Source: Methylobacterium pseudosasicola
GTDB taxonomy: Bacteria > Pseudomonadota > Alphaproteobacteria > Rhizobiales > Beijerinckiaceae
Assembly: GCF_900114535.1 (NCBI RefSeq)
Contig: NZ_FOTK01000017.1
Coordinates: forward strand, 1 to 64,000
Length of the DNA: 64,000 bases
Direction: 5' to 3'
Positions 26,002 to 37,514 of this stretch are shown here, in pieces. Within the stretch, counting starts at the first letter, position 1. Each line of letters opens with the position of its first letter. Under the pieces are notes generated by a model. It was not told the origin of the DNA. It worked only from the letters and a program-made list of their open reading frames with translations, and ran no database searches. The translations under genes were made by a program, and so were the position numbers.

Positions 26002-28053
26002 TTAGGCGGCGCGGACGTTGGCCAAAAAGTCGCCGACGGCGCCGCGCAGGGCGCTGGCCTGCCGGGCCAGGTCGCTGGCGGCGTCCAGCACCTGGGACGA
26101 GCCGTGGCTGGCCATGTCCGCCGCCTCGCCTACGCCGGCGATGTGGCCCGAGACCGCGCGGGTGTCCTGCGAGGTCTGGCCTGTGGTGCGGGCGATCTCG
26201 GCGGTGGCCGCGCCCTGCTCCTCGACCATGGCGGCGATCTCGGCCCCGATCCGGGCGAGGTTGCGGATCACCTCGGTGATACCGCCGATCGACCGGACCG
26301 AGGCCTCGGTGGAGCCGGTGATCTCGGCGACCTTGGCGGCGATCTCCTCGGTGGCCTTGGCGGTCTGGCCGGCGAGATTCTTCACCTCGGCGGCGACCAC
26401 CGCGAAGCCGCGCCCGGCCTCGCCGGCCCGGGCGGCCTCGATCGTGGCGTTGAGCGCCAGCAGGTTGGTCTGGCCGGCGATGTCCGAGATCATCGCGACG
26501 ATCTCCCCGATGCTGCCGGCGGCCTGGGCGAGGCGGCGGACCTCTCCGGCCATGCCGTCCGCATCCCGAGTCGCGGAGGCCGCGAGGTCGGCCGAGGCCC
26601 CGACCTGCACGCTGATCTCCCGGACCGAGGCGGTGAGTTCTTCGGTGGCCGCCGCCACCGTGTCGGCCGAGCGGGCGGCCGAATCCGCGGCGCCGGCCAC
26701 CGCCCGGCTGAGATCGGTGGTGTCCTGTGCGGACCGGGCCATGCCGTGAGCGGAGGCCTCCAGCTGCTCGGCGGCGGCCGAGACCGCCTCGACGATGCCG
26801 CCGACCTGCCGCTCGAAACTGTCGGCCAGGCTCAGAGCCGCGGCGCGCTGCGCGGCGGCATTCTCGGCCGCGAGCCGCTGCTGCTCGGCGCGGGCGAGCC
26901 GGCGCTCGGCGACGCTGTCGCGGAACGTCTCCGCGGCGGCGGCGATCGCCCGCACCTCGCGCGGGCCTCCGGCGGGGATCGTGAGGTCGGCGGCACCCGG
27001 CTCGTCGCGGCCGATCGCGGTCAGCACCCGGGCCATCCGGACCAGGGGCCGGGCGATGGCCGTGCCCAGCCAGAAGGCGAAGCCGACCGAGAGCGCGAAC
27101 AGGGCGAGCCCGCCCACGATCCAGGCCGTCAGCATCCGGTCGGCCTGGGCCCGCACCGCACCGGCAGCGGAGACCAGGTCGGCGGTCAGCCGGTCCTCGA
27201 CCCCCTTCAAGGCATCGATGCGCTGGGTGGCGAGCCGGAACCAGGCCGGCGCGTCGCGGAAGGCGAGGCTCGTGCCCGGCATCGTCTCCTGCGCGGCCTT
27301 GCGCAGGCGCGCCACCTCCCGGGCCGGCTCGGTGGCCTCGGCCTCGTCCAGCAGTTTGGCCTGCCCGTCGGTGGCCCCGGCCCGGAACAGGGCGCCGTAG
27401 GTCGCCTGATCGGCCGAGAGCGTGGTGAGCCGGCGCGCGGCGGGGAGGTCCAGGCTGCCGGAGGCGAACACCGCCGAGGCGGCGGCCCGCTCCTGGCCGG
27501 CGGCCTCCTTCAGGGCCAGGAACGCCGCGTAGGCGTTCGCCCGGGCGGCGATGCCGGCCTCGCCGATCACGCCGCCCATCGCCCGGACCACGCCCAGCCC
27601 CTCGCCGATCAGGCCGGTGTAGAACGTCACCACCTGCGGCGCGCTCACGCCGAGGGCGTCGACCGCTTGGCGCTGGGCCGCGAGCCCGGCGAGCGCCTTG
27701 GCGAAGCCATCCGCCCGCGCCGCGAAGGTGGGGCCGAACGCGGTCGCCGCCGCCATCGCCTCGGGGAGCCCGGCCAAAGCCGCGTCGGTGCGGCTGCGCT
27801 GGGCCGCGAGTTCGGGCCCGAACTGCGCCCCCTTGGCGCCCAGGAACAGGCTGGAGGCGCCGCGCTCGCGCTGGCCCTCGTGGACGAAGGCGCTGATCCG
27901 CGAGGCCAGGCCGACCAGGGTCTCGACCCGATCCATCTCGGCGCGGCGCGCCCATTGGTCGGACACCGCCCATCCGGCCGCGCCCGCGAAGGCGAGGCAG
28001 GGCGCGAGCGCCACCGCGAGGATGCGGGCGCGGAGCGAGGAGAGGACGGCCAT
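26002..28053 (-). CDS. methyl-accepting chemotaxis protein with NIT sensor domain
   Basis: A 683-aa chemoreceptor. TM1 is at about residues 10-30. The periplasmic region (about 35-290) carries a nitrate/nitrite-sensing (NIT) domain signature: FVHEGQRERGASSLFLGAKG near its start. TM2 (about 300-322, VGGLALFALSVGFAFWLG) leads into a HAMP domain. The cytoplasmic signalling domain (about 420-680) includes the conserved hairpin tip IAGQTNLLALNATIEAARAG. It would pass ligand signals to CheA/CheW. No che gene is adjacent. ATG 28053 puts TM1 at the N terminus. Confidence 0.93.
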   Translation of the reverse strand: MAVLSSLRARILAVALAPCLAFAGAAGWAVSDQWARRAEMDRVETLVGLASRISAFVHEGQRERGASSLFLGAKGAQFGPELAAQRSRTDAALAGLPEAMAAATAFGPTFAARADGFAKALAGLAAQRQAVDALGVSAPQVVTFYTGLIGEGLGVVRAMGGVIGEAGIAARANAYAAFLALKEAAGQERAAASAVFASGSLDLPAARRLTTLSADQATYGALFRAGATDGQAKLLDEAEATEPAREVARLRKAAQETMPGTSLAFRDAPAWFRLATQRIDALKGVEDRLTADLVSAAGAVRAQADRMLTAWIVGGLALFALSVGFAFWLGTAIARPLVRMARVLTAIGRDEPGAADLTIPAGGPREVRAIAAAAETFRDSVAERRLARAEQQRLAAENAAAQRAAALSLADSFERQVGGIVEAVSAAAEQLEASAHGMARSAQDTTDLSRAVAGAADSAARSADTVAAATEELTASVREISVQVGASADLAASATRDADGMAGEVRRLAQAAGSIGEIVAMISDIAGQTNLLALNATIEAARAGEAGRGFAVVAAEVKNLAGQTAKATEEIAAKVAEITGSTEASVRSIGGITEVIRNLARIGAEIAAMVEEQGAATAEIARTTGQTSQDTRAVSGHIAGVGEAADMASHGSSQVLDAASDLARQASALRGAVGDFLANVRAA

Positions 28054-28150
28054 CGGAATCCAGAACGGTTCAGGGTTAACCAGACTCATCCGGGAGGGGT
28101 ATAAAAACACCGTTACGGTGAAGGGGTTTGCCGAAAGGTGCAATGCACAA

Positions 28151-28522
28151 TCAGGCGGCAGTCTCGACGGGACGCGCCGCATCGGGGTGCAGTTCGGCGT
28201 GCAGATCGCCCCAGACCTTCAGCGCGTGGATGACCGGCTCCAAGGAGCGTCCCCGCACGGTCAGGCTGTACTCCACCTTCGGGGGCACCTCGGCGTAGAC
28301 CGTGCGTGCGATCAGGCCGTCCGCCTCCATTTCGCGCAGCTGGTTCGTGAGCATGCGCTGCGTCACGCTCGCCAGCCGCCGGCGAATCGCGTTGAAGCGC
28401 AGGGTCCCCTCCAGCAGGTGGTAGAGGATCACGCCCTTCCACTTGCCGTCGATGAGCCGGAGGGTCGCCTCCACGGCACAGCCGGGGCTGCAGTTACCCT
28501 GATGGTGCCGGATGCGGGGCAT
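28151..28522 (-). CDS. HxlR-family transcriptional regulator
   Basis: A 123-aa winged-helix regulator: CAVEATLRLIDGKWKGVILY at the N terminus, LRFNAIRRRLASVTQRML (recognition helix) and PKVEYSLTVRGRSL in the wing. HxlR members often sense reactive aldehydes or quinones and repress a neighbouring oxidoreductase. It is divergent from the quinone-oxidoreductase-like gene at 28633, 110 bp away, so that gene is the likely target. The Cys residues near the N terminus (NCSPGC) could be redox-sensitive. Confidence 0.92.
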   Translation of the reverse strand: MPRIRHHQGNCSPGCAVEATLRLIDGKWKGVILYHLLEGTLRFNAIRRRLASVTQRMLTNQLREMEADGLIARTVYAEVPPKVEYSLTVRGRSLEPVIHALKVWGDLHAELHPDAARPVETAA

Positions 28523-28632
28523 GGCGGGATCCTCGACGGTATCATTTCTCGCACCAGTGGCGTTTTATGTGCGTACTTGCGCGCCGTGAAGGCGGACGGC
28601 ATCTCGTTTCGCAACAGCTGAAGGAGAGGCCG

Positions 28633-29652
28633 ATGCGCGCCGTCGGGTACAGAAAATCCCTGCCGATCACCGAGGCCGAGGCCCTGGTCGATCTCGACCT
28701 GCCCCAGCCCGAACCCGGCCCCCGCGATCTGCTGGTGAAGGTCGAGGCGGTCTCGGTGAACCCGGTCGACACCAAGGTCCGCCTGCGGGCCGAGCCCGAG
28801 GCCGGCGGGGTCAAGGTGCTGGGCTGGGACGCCGCCGGCACCGTGGTCGCCAAGGGCGCCGAGGCCGAGGGCTTTTCCGTCGGCGACGCGGTGTTCTACG
28901 CGGGCGACCTCACCCGGCCGGGGACCAACGCCGAGTTCCACTGCGTCGATGCCCGCATCGTCGGGCATAAGCCCACCAGTCTCGACTGGGCGCAGGCGGC
29001 CGCCCTGCCCCTCACCGCGATCACAGCCTGGGAAGCCCTGTTCGACCGGCTCGACACCAAGAAACCGGTGCCGGGCGCGGCTCCGGCGATCCTGATCGTC
29101 GGCGGCGCGGGCGGTGTCGGCTCGGTGGCGATCCAGCTCGCCCGGGAACTCACGGACCTGACCGTGATCGCCACCGCGTCCCGGCCCGAAACCGCGGCCT
29201 GGTGCCGGGATCTCGGCGCCCACCACGTGGTCGACCATGCAAGGCCCCTGGCCGCCGAGGTGGCAGCCCTGGGCCTCGGCGCGCCGGGCCTCGTGTTCTC
29301 GACCACCAACACCGACGCGCATCTGGCCGAGATCGCCGAGCTGATCGCCCCGCAGGGCCGGTTCGCCCTGATCGATGACCCGGCGCAGCTCGACGTGGCC
29401 CTGCTCAAGCGCAAGAGCCTGTCGCTGCACTGGGAATTCATGTTCACCCGCTCGATGTTCGGCACGTCCGACATCGGCGCCCAGGGCGCGCTCCTCGACG
29501 AGGTCGCCCGGCTGGTGGATGCGGGGCGCCTGCGCACCACCCTGGGTGAGCATTACGGGCGGATCGACGCCCAGAACCTTCGGCGGGCCCACGCGCTGAT
29601 CGAGAGCGGACGCGCCAAGGGCAAGATCGTGCTCGAAGGCTTTGCGTCGTGA
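28633..29652 (+). CDS. zinc-binding-type alcohol dehydrogenase / quinone oxidoreductase
   Basis: A 339-aa medium-chain dehydrogenase/reductase of the QOR2-like class. The GroES-like N-terminal half has SVNPVDTKVR; the Rossmann motif is IVGGAGGVGSVAIQLARE (about residues 156-173). Structural zinc cysteines are absent, as usual for quinone oxidoreductases. It would reduce quinones or enones with NADPH. ATG 28633 has AAGGAGAGG about 5 nt upstream. It is divergent from HxlR and followed after 7 nt by a cupin gene, probably in one operon. Confidence 0.92.
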   Translation: MRAVGYRKSLPITEAEALVDLDLPQPEPGPRDLLVKVEAVSVNPVDTKVRLRAEPEAGGVKVLGWDAAGTVVAKGAEAEGFSVGDAVFYAGDLTRPGTNAEFHCVDARIVGHKPTSLDWAQAAALPLTAITAWEALFDRLDTKKPVPGAAPAILIVGGAGGVGSVAIQLARELTDLTVIATASRPETAAWCRDLGAHHVVDHARPLAAEVAALGLGAPGLVFSTTNTDAHLAEIAELIAPQGRFALIDDPAQLDVALLKRKSLSLHWEFMFTRSMFGTSDIGAQGALLDEVARLVDAGRLRTTLGEHYGRIDAQNLRRAHALIESGRAKGKIVLEGFAS

Positions 29653-29659
29653 GGGCGCC

Positions 29660-30082
29660 ATGACCGAGACCGGCACCGGACTCTTCGACGTATCGGCGCT
29701 GGCGGCGGCCTTGCCCGACAGCGCGCAGACGCTCCTGGTCGACACCTACCTGACCGACCGGGCGGCGGCGAGCGCCCGGGTGTTCCGGGTCTACCGGCCG
29801 ACCCCGCCGCACTACCACGCCACCTGCGACGAGTACCTCTACTGCTTGTCGGGACGCGGCACCGTCTGGCTGGGCGCCCCCGCGAACCTCACGACGTTCG
29901 GCCCCGGCCAGCTCCTGTTCTTCGAGAAGGGCACGGTGCACGCAATGCCGGAGATCGCCCCGGGCGAGCCGGTGACGTTCCTGTCGATCGACACCCCGCG
30001 GCGGGCGCCCACCGACATCGTGTTCGTCAACCCCGAGGACGGCACCCCCGCCACCTTCATGGCCCGCAACGCCGAGGCGTGA
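29660..30082 (+). CDS. cupin-domain protein
   Basis: A 140-aa single-cupin protein. Motif 1 is HYHATCDEYLYCLSG, with the His-x-His and Glu metal ligands; motif 2 is about FFEKGTVHAMPE, with the third His. It may be a small metal-dependent oxygenase or isomerase, or a binding protein. It lies 7 nt after the quinone oxidoreductase gene and probably shares its HxlR control. Confidence 0.88.
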   Translation: MTETGTGLFDVSALAAALPDSAQTLLVDTYLTDRAAASARVFRVYRPTPPHYHATCDEYLYCLSGRGTVWLGAPANLTTFGPGQLLFFEKGTVHAMPEIAPGEPVTFLSIDTPRRAPTDIVFVNPEDGTPATFMARNAEA

Positions 30083-30093
30083 AGTCCCGGATC

Positions 30094-30203
30094 CAAAAGG
30101 TCCGGGACCTTTTGCGGGTGCAGGGCAGCGCCCTGCTGTCGGGCTTCGCCCGATGATCGGAGCTCTGCCCCGCCACCCCGCCAAAGGGCCGCAGGCCCTT
30201 TGG
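30094..30203. repeat. modular hairpin repeat, copy G (all four modules)
   Basis: Palindromes at 30094-30114 (CAAAAGGTC...GACCTTTTG), 30121-30135 (CAGGGCAGCGCCCTG), 30139-30153 (TCGGGCTTCGCCCGA) and 30181-30203 (CCAAAGGG...CCCTTTGG). It starts 12 bp after the cupin stop and precedes uvrA. Confidence 0.85.
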
Positions 30204-30366
30204 AAACCCTGCTTTTCGGCTCGGGGACAGCACATGCGGGGGAAGCAGTTGCCGGCGTACGCGTTTCGTTCTAGCAAAGGCTTCGCATGACGGGCTTGCG
30301 TCCCGCCGGTCCTACCTTGCCGTCGACCGCTCCGGGCTCGACATGAGCGGGTACGGCGGCTGACCC

Positions 30367-33573
<3,207 letters not shown>

Positions 33574-34140
33574 GCGCCGGATCCTCGATCGAACGCGCTC
33601 GCCGACGCCGAACCGGGATCCACGTCAGCGGCGCGCGCTCCAGGGCGGCAGATTCTGCCGGGTCGCCGCCGGAATTCCGGTCTGGACCGCCTGCGGCAGC
33701 CCGTGATTCGGGCCGCCGGCACCGGGTTCGAGCTCGTTCCGGGCCATCCGGACCGGGGATTTCCGGCCATCCTCGCCGGACCGGCCCCTGCCCGTTCGCC
33801 CGCCCGGGCTTGCCGGATTCTCCCGCGGGTGGCGGCATCAACAGCTTGACCGTTCAACGATATTTTGCCGATCGGGGTCCCGATATTCGGGTCCGGAGAC
33901 TGTGTTGCATCGCCGCAAAAATGCGTCTTTTGCGCAACGGTTCAGCCGGTTTTGCCGCTTCGATCAGCATTCCACTGTCTTTCCGCAGGTCTCTGTAGAA
34001 TAGTCAGCAGCGTTGAGACGGGCGGGCTCCGTGGGGGCGCTCGGCACATCGGAAGTCGGCAGCCGCCAAGGGCGAGCAGACCGGCAGGGTAGTGCCGAAT
34101 GCGGGACGGAAGCCTTGAGACCTTGGGAAGGAATGAAACA
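33574..34140. other. long intergenic region upstream of the beta-barrel gene
   Basis: 567 bp with no supported gene. About 33840-34000 is AT-richer and holds TTGACC (33846) and TAGAAT (about 33995), which are not correctly spaced to each other. A long 5' leader or an unseen small RNA is possible, but nothing in the sequence proves one. Confidence 0.45.
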
Positions 34141-35118
34141 ATGATGAAGAACTGGCTCGCGGCCGGCGCGGTCGCGCTCACGGTCGGCATGACGTCGACG
34201 ATCGCGCAGGCGCAGACCACGACAGTTCCCGGTGAGCAGGTCGGCCTCGCCATCGGCGCGCCGCTGCCCGAGGGCATCTACGCGATCAACACCTTCACCT
34301 ACCGCCGCACCGACGGCCGGAACGATCCCGACACGGCCGTCAACATCCCGGTCCTGGTCTGGTCGACGCCGTTCGTGCCGTTCGGCGGCCGCGTCGAGCT
34401 GCTCGTCGCTCCCCCGACCGTGTTCGCCTTCACCCGCAACCCGGCCGGCGTGCGCAACAAGGACATCTCGATCAACGTCGGCACCTTCGTCGGCGGCATC
34501 TGGGCCTTCGACCTCGGCAGCAACTTCGGCGTCAGCTTGCTCGGCGGCGTGTATCTGAACGACCTCAACGGCGACCGCGGCTCGATCATCACCGCGAACG
34601 GCACGACCGCCACCCCGGTGCTGCCGCAGCTCTCCTCGAACACCTACCGCTTCGGCGTGGCCGGCAGCTACACCGGCGACGGCTGGAACATCACCGGCAA
34701 CCTGACCGCCAACATCTACGACTCGCCCGGCCGTTTCGGTGGTCCGGTCGGCGCGGCGCTTGGCCCGTTCTACCTGTCCAACGCCCTGAACTTCGACATC
34801 ACCGCCACCAAGAAGTTCGGCAACTTCGAGATCGGCCCGGTCGCCTACGGCACCTACAACTTCGACATCGGCCAGTTCAGCGCTGCTGCCGGCAACCGCG
34901 GCCGGTTCGCCGTCGGCGGCCTCGTCGGCTACGACTTCAAGATCTTCACCGTCCAGGCCTATGTCGCCCGCGACGTCGTGACCGGCGCGACCTTCACCAA
35001 CGCGTTCGGCCGCACCCGCAGCGACTACTCCACCGACGGCTGGATCCGGTTCATCGTCCCGCTGTACTCGCCGGCGCCCGCTTCGCCGGTCCCGGCCGCC
35101 CTGGTCCGCAAGTACTGA
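34141..35118 (+). CDS. outer-membrane beta-barrel protein, MetA-pathway phenol-degradation-like
   Basis: A 325-aa protein with a signal peptide (LAAGAVALTVGMTSTIAQA, cleavage before QTTTVP). The mature part is all alternating hydrophobic/polar strands rich in Gly, Asn, Tyr and Phe, for example GGIWAFDLGSNFGVSLLGG and FGVAGSYTGDGWNITGNL. This fits the PF13557-like transporter/beta-barrel family sometimes named after phenol-degradation MetA proteins. The function is uncertain. ATG 34141/34144 follows GGGAAGGA by 8-11 nt. A strong terminator lies 60 bp after the stop. Dense, codon-biased coding suggests high expression. Confidence 0.8.
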   Translation: MMKNWLAAGAVALTVGMTSTIAQAQTTTVPGEQVGLAIGAPLPEGIYAINTFTYRRTDGRNDPDTAVNIPVLVWSTPFVPFGGRVELLVAPPTVFAFTRNPAGVRNKDISINVGTFVGGIWAFDLGSNFGVSLLGGVYLNDLNGDRGSIITANGTTATPVLPQLSSNTYRFGVAGSYTGDGWNITGNLTANIYDSPGRFGGPVGAALGPFYLSNALNFDITATKKFGNFEIGPVAYGTYNFDIGQFSAAAGNRGRFAVGGLVGYDFKIFTVQAYVARDVVTGATFTNAFGRTRSDYSTDGWIRFIVPLYSPAPASPVPAALVRKY

Positions 35119-35137
35119 TCGGCCACGACGCGCCTCC

Positions 35138-35163
35138 GGTCTCCCGCCCCCGGGCGGGAGACC
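35138..35163. repeat. perfect hairpin after the beta-barrel gene
   Basis: Perfect 12-bp arms GGTCTCCCGCCC (35138-35149) and GGGCGGGAGACC (35152-35163) with a 2-nt centre. It stands 19 bp after the stop and 14 bp before the true terminator. It may protect the 3' end of the mRNA. Confidence 0.75.
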
Positions 35164-35177
35164 TCGGATCTCCGCCA

Positions 35178-35212
35178 GACCGCCCGGCTCCGCAGCCGGG
35201 CGGTCTTTTTTT
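35178..35212 (+). terminator. strong Rho-independent terminator
   Basis: Perfect 12-bp stem GACCGCCCGGCT (35178-35189) / AGCCGGGCGGTC (35194-35205) with a CCGC loop, followed by seven T (35206-35212). It terminates the beta-barrel gene. Confidence 0.95.
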
Positions 35213-35244
35213 GTCCTCTCGGGCCGGCCTGGAGCCGGACCCTG

Positions 35245-35273
35245 TGAAACCTTTCCGCGCGAGGCCCCGTAAG
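35245..35273 (+). promoter_or_regulatory. possible ECF-sigma promoter of the fasciclin gene
   Basis: TGAAAC (35245-35250), a 17-nt spacer and CGTAAG (35268-35273) resemble the -35 (GAAAC) and -10 (CGT) elements of ECF sigma promoters. It is 58 bp before the fasciclin start, and the ECF sigma gene is close by. Pattern match only. Confidence 0.35.
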
Positions 35274-35331
35274 CGACGGCGTAATCCCGGTCCGCGTTCG
35301 ATCCCGGGATGCCTGACGGAAGGAAACACAG

Positions 35332-35901
35332 ATGTTCAACGCTCTCAGAGGCCGGCACGCGGCTCGGGCAGTCGCCCTCGCTCTGGCCCTCGGCCTCGGC
35401 GTGACCGGCGCGGCCCAGGCCAAGAACCCGATGGTCGGCGGCGCGCCGATGTATGCCAACAAGACGATCGTGGAGAACGCGGTCAATTCCAAGGACCACA
35501 CCACGCTGGTCGCCGCCGTGAAGGCCGCGGGCCTCGTCGACACGCTGAGCGGACCCGGCCCGTTCACGGTGTTCGCACCGACCAACGCCGCCTTCGCCAA
35601 GCTGCCGCCGGGCACCGTCGAGAGCCTCGTGCAGCCGCAGAACAAGCCGACGCTCACCAAGATCCTGACCTACCACGTGGTCCCGGGCGTCTACACCGCC
35701 AAGGACCTGATGGCGCTGGTCAAGCAGGGCGGCGGTCAGGGCCAGCTCACCACGGTCGAGGGCGAGCCTCTCGCGGTGGCGGTGCAGGGCAAGAAGGTCC
35801 TGATCACCGACGTGAAGGGCAACACCGCCACGGTGACGATCCCGAACGTCATGCAGTCGAACGGCGTGATCCACGTGATCAACGCCGTGCTGACCCCCTG
35901 A
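35332..35901 (+). CDS. fasciclin (FAS1)-domain exported protein
   Basis: A 189-aa protein with a signal peptide (AVALALALGLGVTGAAQA). A single FAS1 domain (about 45-187) shows VENAVNSKDHTTLVAAVKAAG, GPFTVFAPTNAAFAKLP (the H1-type motif) and ILTYHVVPGVYTAKDL, ending VIHVINAVLTP. FAS1 domains mediate adhesion. In mycobacteria, FAS1 proteins (MPT70/MPT83) are the regulon of SigK/RskA, and here a SigK/RskA-like pair lies convergently next door. ATG 35332 follows GGAAGGAAA. Length is normal for one-domain members. Confidence 0.92.
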   Translation: MFNALRGRHAARAVALALALGLGVTGAAQAKNPMVGGAPMYANKTIVENAVNSKDHTTLVAAVKAAGLVDTLSGPGPFTVFAPTNAAFAKLPPGTVESLVQPQNKPTLTKILTYHVVPGVYTAKDLMALVKQGGGQGQLTTVEGEPLAVAVQGKKVLITDVKGNTATVTIPNVMQSNGVIHVINAVLTP

Positions 35902-35957
35902 TCCGGTCAACGACGCGCCCGCGGTGCCGCCCCGGCACTGCGGGCTCTTCCGGGGCC

Positions 35958-36665
35958 CTACTCGGCGATCAGCTTGCCGGTATAGACCACCGGTCCCGTG
36001 GGCTGGCCGCTCGGCGAGCCGCCCGGAGGCTCCACGGAGACCGCCAGGACCCCGTCCGGCGCGGCGCCCTGCGGCAGGCTCACCCGGCTCGCGCCAGCCC
36101 CGATGAGGCCGAGCGGCTTCGGCCCCTCGGCGCCGACATACCACAGCTCCAGGCTCTTTCCCGCGGGCGCCTCGGCCCCCACCGGCCGGACCTGGGCGGT
36201 GCCGGTGCGGGTGTCGACGCGCACGATCAGGGCCGGGAGCGCGCCGCCGCCCTGGACCACCGCGAGATAGCGGCCACCCTCCGGCTCCGGCAGCTGCCCG
36301 ACCGCGACGAACACAGCCAGCCCCGCCGCCAGCAGCCCCGCCCCCGCGGTGGCGATCCGCCAGCGCCGGACCTGCCGGCGCAGATGGGCGAGGGGGTCCT
36401 GCGACCCGCCGGACCCGGCTGCCAGCGCCCGCAGCAGCGTTGCCCGCACCCGCGGCGGCGGCGCCACCGGCGGGATCGCGGCGAGGAGCGGCGACAGCCG
36501 CCGCTCCCAGGCTCGCACCCGGCCGGCAAGGGCGGCATCGGTGGCGAGGGCGCGTGCCGTGGCGTCCCGCTCCCCCGGGTCGAGGGTGCCGAGCACGTAC
36601 TCGGCCGCCCGCAGGTCGGGATCCGCAGCGGGATCCGGAATGGGGCCGTCGGGACCGCCGCTCAC
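35958..36665 (-). CDS. RskA-type anti-sigma factor
   Basis: A 235-aa single-pass membrane anti-sigma factor. The cytoplasmic N-terminal zinc-less anti-sigma domain (AAEYVLGTLDPGERDATARAL) is followed by a TM helix at about residues 103-124 (IATAGAGLLAAGLAVFVAVG). The periplasmic C-terminal RskA domain (about 130-235) has RYLAVVQ, LELWYVG and VSVEPPGGSP. It would hold the upstream ECF sigma inactive until proteolysed. The start is GTG 36665, overlapping the sigma stop codon (GTGA), so translation is coupled. Confidence 0.9.
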   Translation of the reverse strand: MSGGPDGPIPDPAADPDLRAAEYVLGTLDPGERDATARALATDAALAGRVRAWERRLSPLLAAIPPVAPPPRVRATLLRALAAGSGGSQDPLAHLRRQVRRWRIATAGAGLLAAGLAVFVAVGQLPEPEGGRYLAVVQGGGALPALIVRVDTRTGTAQVRPVGAEAPAGKSLELWYVGAEGPKPLGLIGAGASRVSLPQGAAPDGVLAVSVEPPGGSPSGQPTGPVVYTGKLIAE

Positions 36666-37279
36666 GAGACCGCCTCCAGGCAGGTCTTCAGGGAGGCGAG
36701 CGCCCGATGCAGCCAGGTCTTGATCGTGTTGACCGGCCGTTCGTAGCGCTGGGCCAGCTCCTCCCGGGAATGGCCCTCGCAATAGGCCAGCATCACGCAA
36801 TCCCGGTGCGCCGGCTCCAGCCGGCCCAGGCAGGCCGCGAGGGCGTCCCGGTCCAGGAACGCCGCGGCGTCGTCATGCGGGTCCATCAGCCGCGCCACCC
36901 AATCCTCGCCGTCGTCCCGCACCGGCCCCTGAACCTCTACCGATCCCTTCCGGCGCAGGCCGTCGATCGCCCGGTTGCGGGCGATCGTGCACAGCCAGGC
37001 GAGCGGCCGTCCGGCCTCGGGGTCGTAGCTCCCGGCCGCCTGCCAGATCCGCAGATACGCGTCTTGAAGGATGTCTTCGGCCAGGGACCGGTCGCGCTGG
37101 ATACGCAGGATCACGCCAAAGAGTTTCGGGCTGGTCAGATCGTAGAGCTCGGCCAAAGCCGCCGCCTCGCCGCGCCCGATCTCGAACAGCAATCGCCGCA
37201 GCCGGGCCTCGTCGGCGCCGGAAAGACCCGGCGGCACCCGGTCCGGGGTCGCCCCCGCGGCAAAAATCGGTCCGGCCAA
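36662..37279 (-). CDS. ECF sigma factor, SigK-like
   Basis: A 205-aa sigma-70 family ECF factor. Region 2 (about 30-95) has LAEDILQDAYLRIWQAAGSY and PLAWLCTIARNRAIDGLRRK. Region 4 (about 145-200) has RDCVMLAYCEGHSREELAQ and PVNTIKTWLHRALASLK. It directs RNA polymerase to specific stress promoters. It forms an operon with the RskA-type anti-sigma factor through a GTGA overlap. The fasciclin gene convergent to the pair is a likely target. The divergent neighbour is an HtrA-like protein. Confidence 0.93.
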   Translation of the reverse strand: MAGPIFAAGATPDRVPPGLSGADEARLRRLLFEIGRGEAAALAELYDLTSPKLFGVILRIQRDRSLAEDILQDAYLRIWQAAGSYDPEAGRPLAWLCTIARNRAIDGLRRKGSVEVQGPVRDDGEDWVARLMDPHDDAAAFLDRDALAACLGRLEPAHRDCVMLAYCEGHSREELAQRYERPVNTIKTWLHRALASLKTCLEAVS

Positions 37280-37514
37280 GATCCGTTCCCGCGCCCGCGC
37301 GCCCGTTCCCCTGCCGGCCGCGCTCCTTTAGGATAGCTCTAAGGGCCCCTGCGCGTCCTGTCACATCGTCGGTCCCGCACAGGATCGTCGGATGGCGCGG
37401 CGATGCGCGCGGCGCCGCGCCACGGGTGTCGCAGGCCGCGCGGACCGCCTATCTAAGTCCGGTTTCGCGCGTCCGGTGGCGCCGGCGCAGGGGCGAACCA
37501 GCCGAAGGACTCTC

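Noticed and set aside
30204..30366. LexA (SOS) box upstream of uvrA
   Set aside because: No GTTC-N7-GTTC or GAAC-N7-GAAC match was found; GTTCTAGCAAAGGCT fails in the second half.
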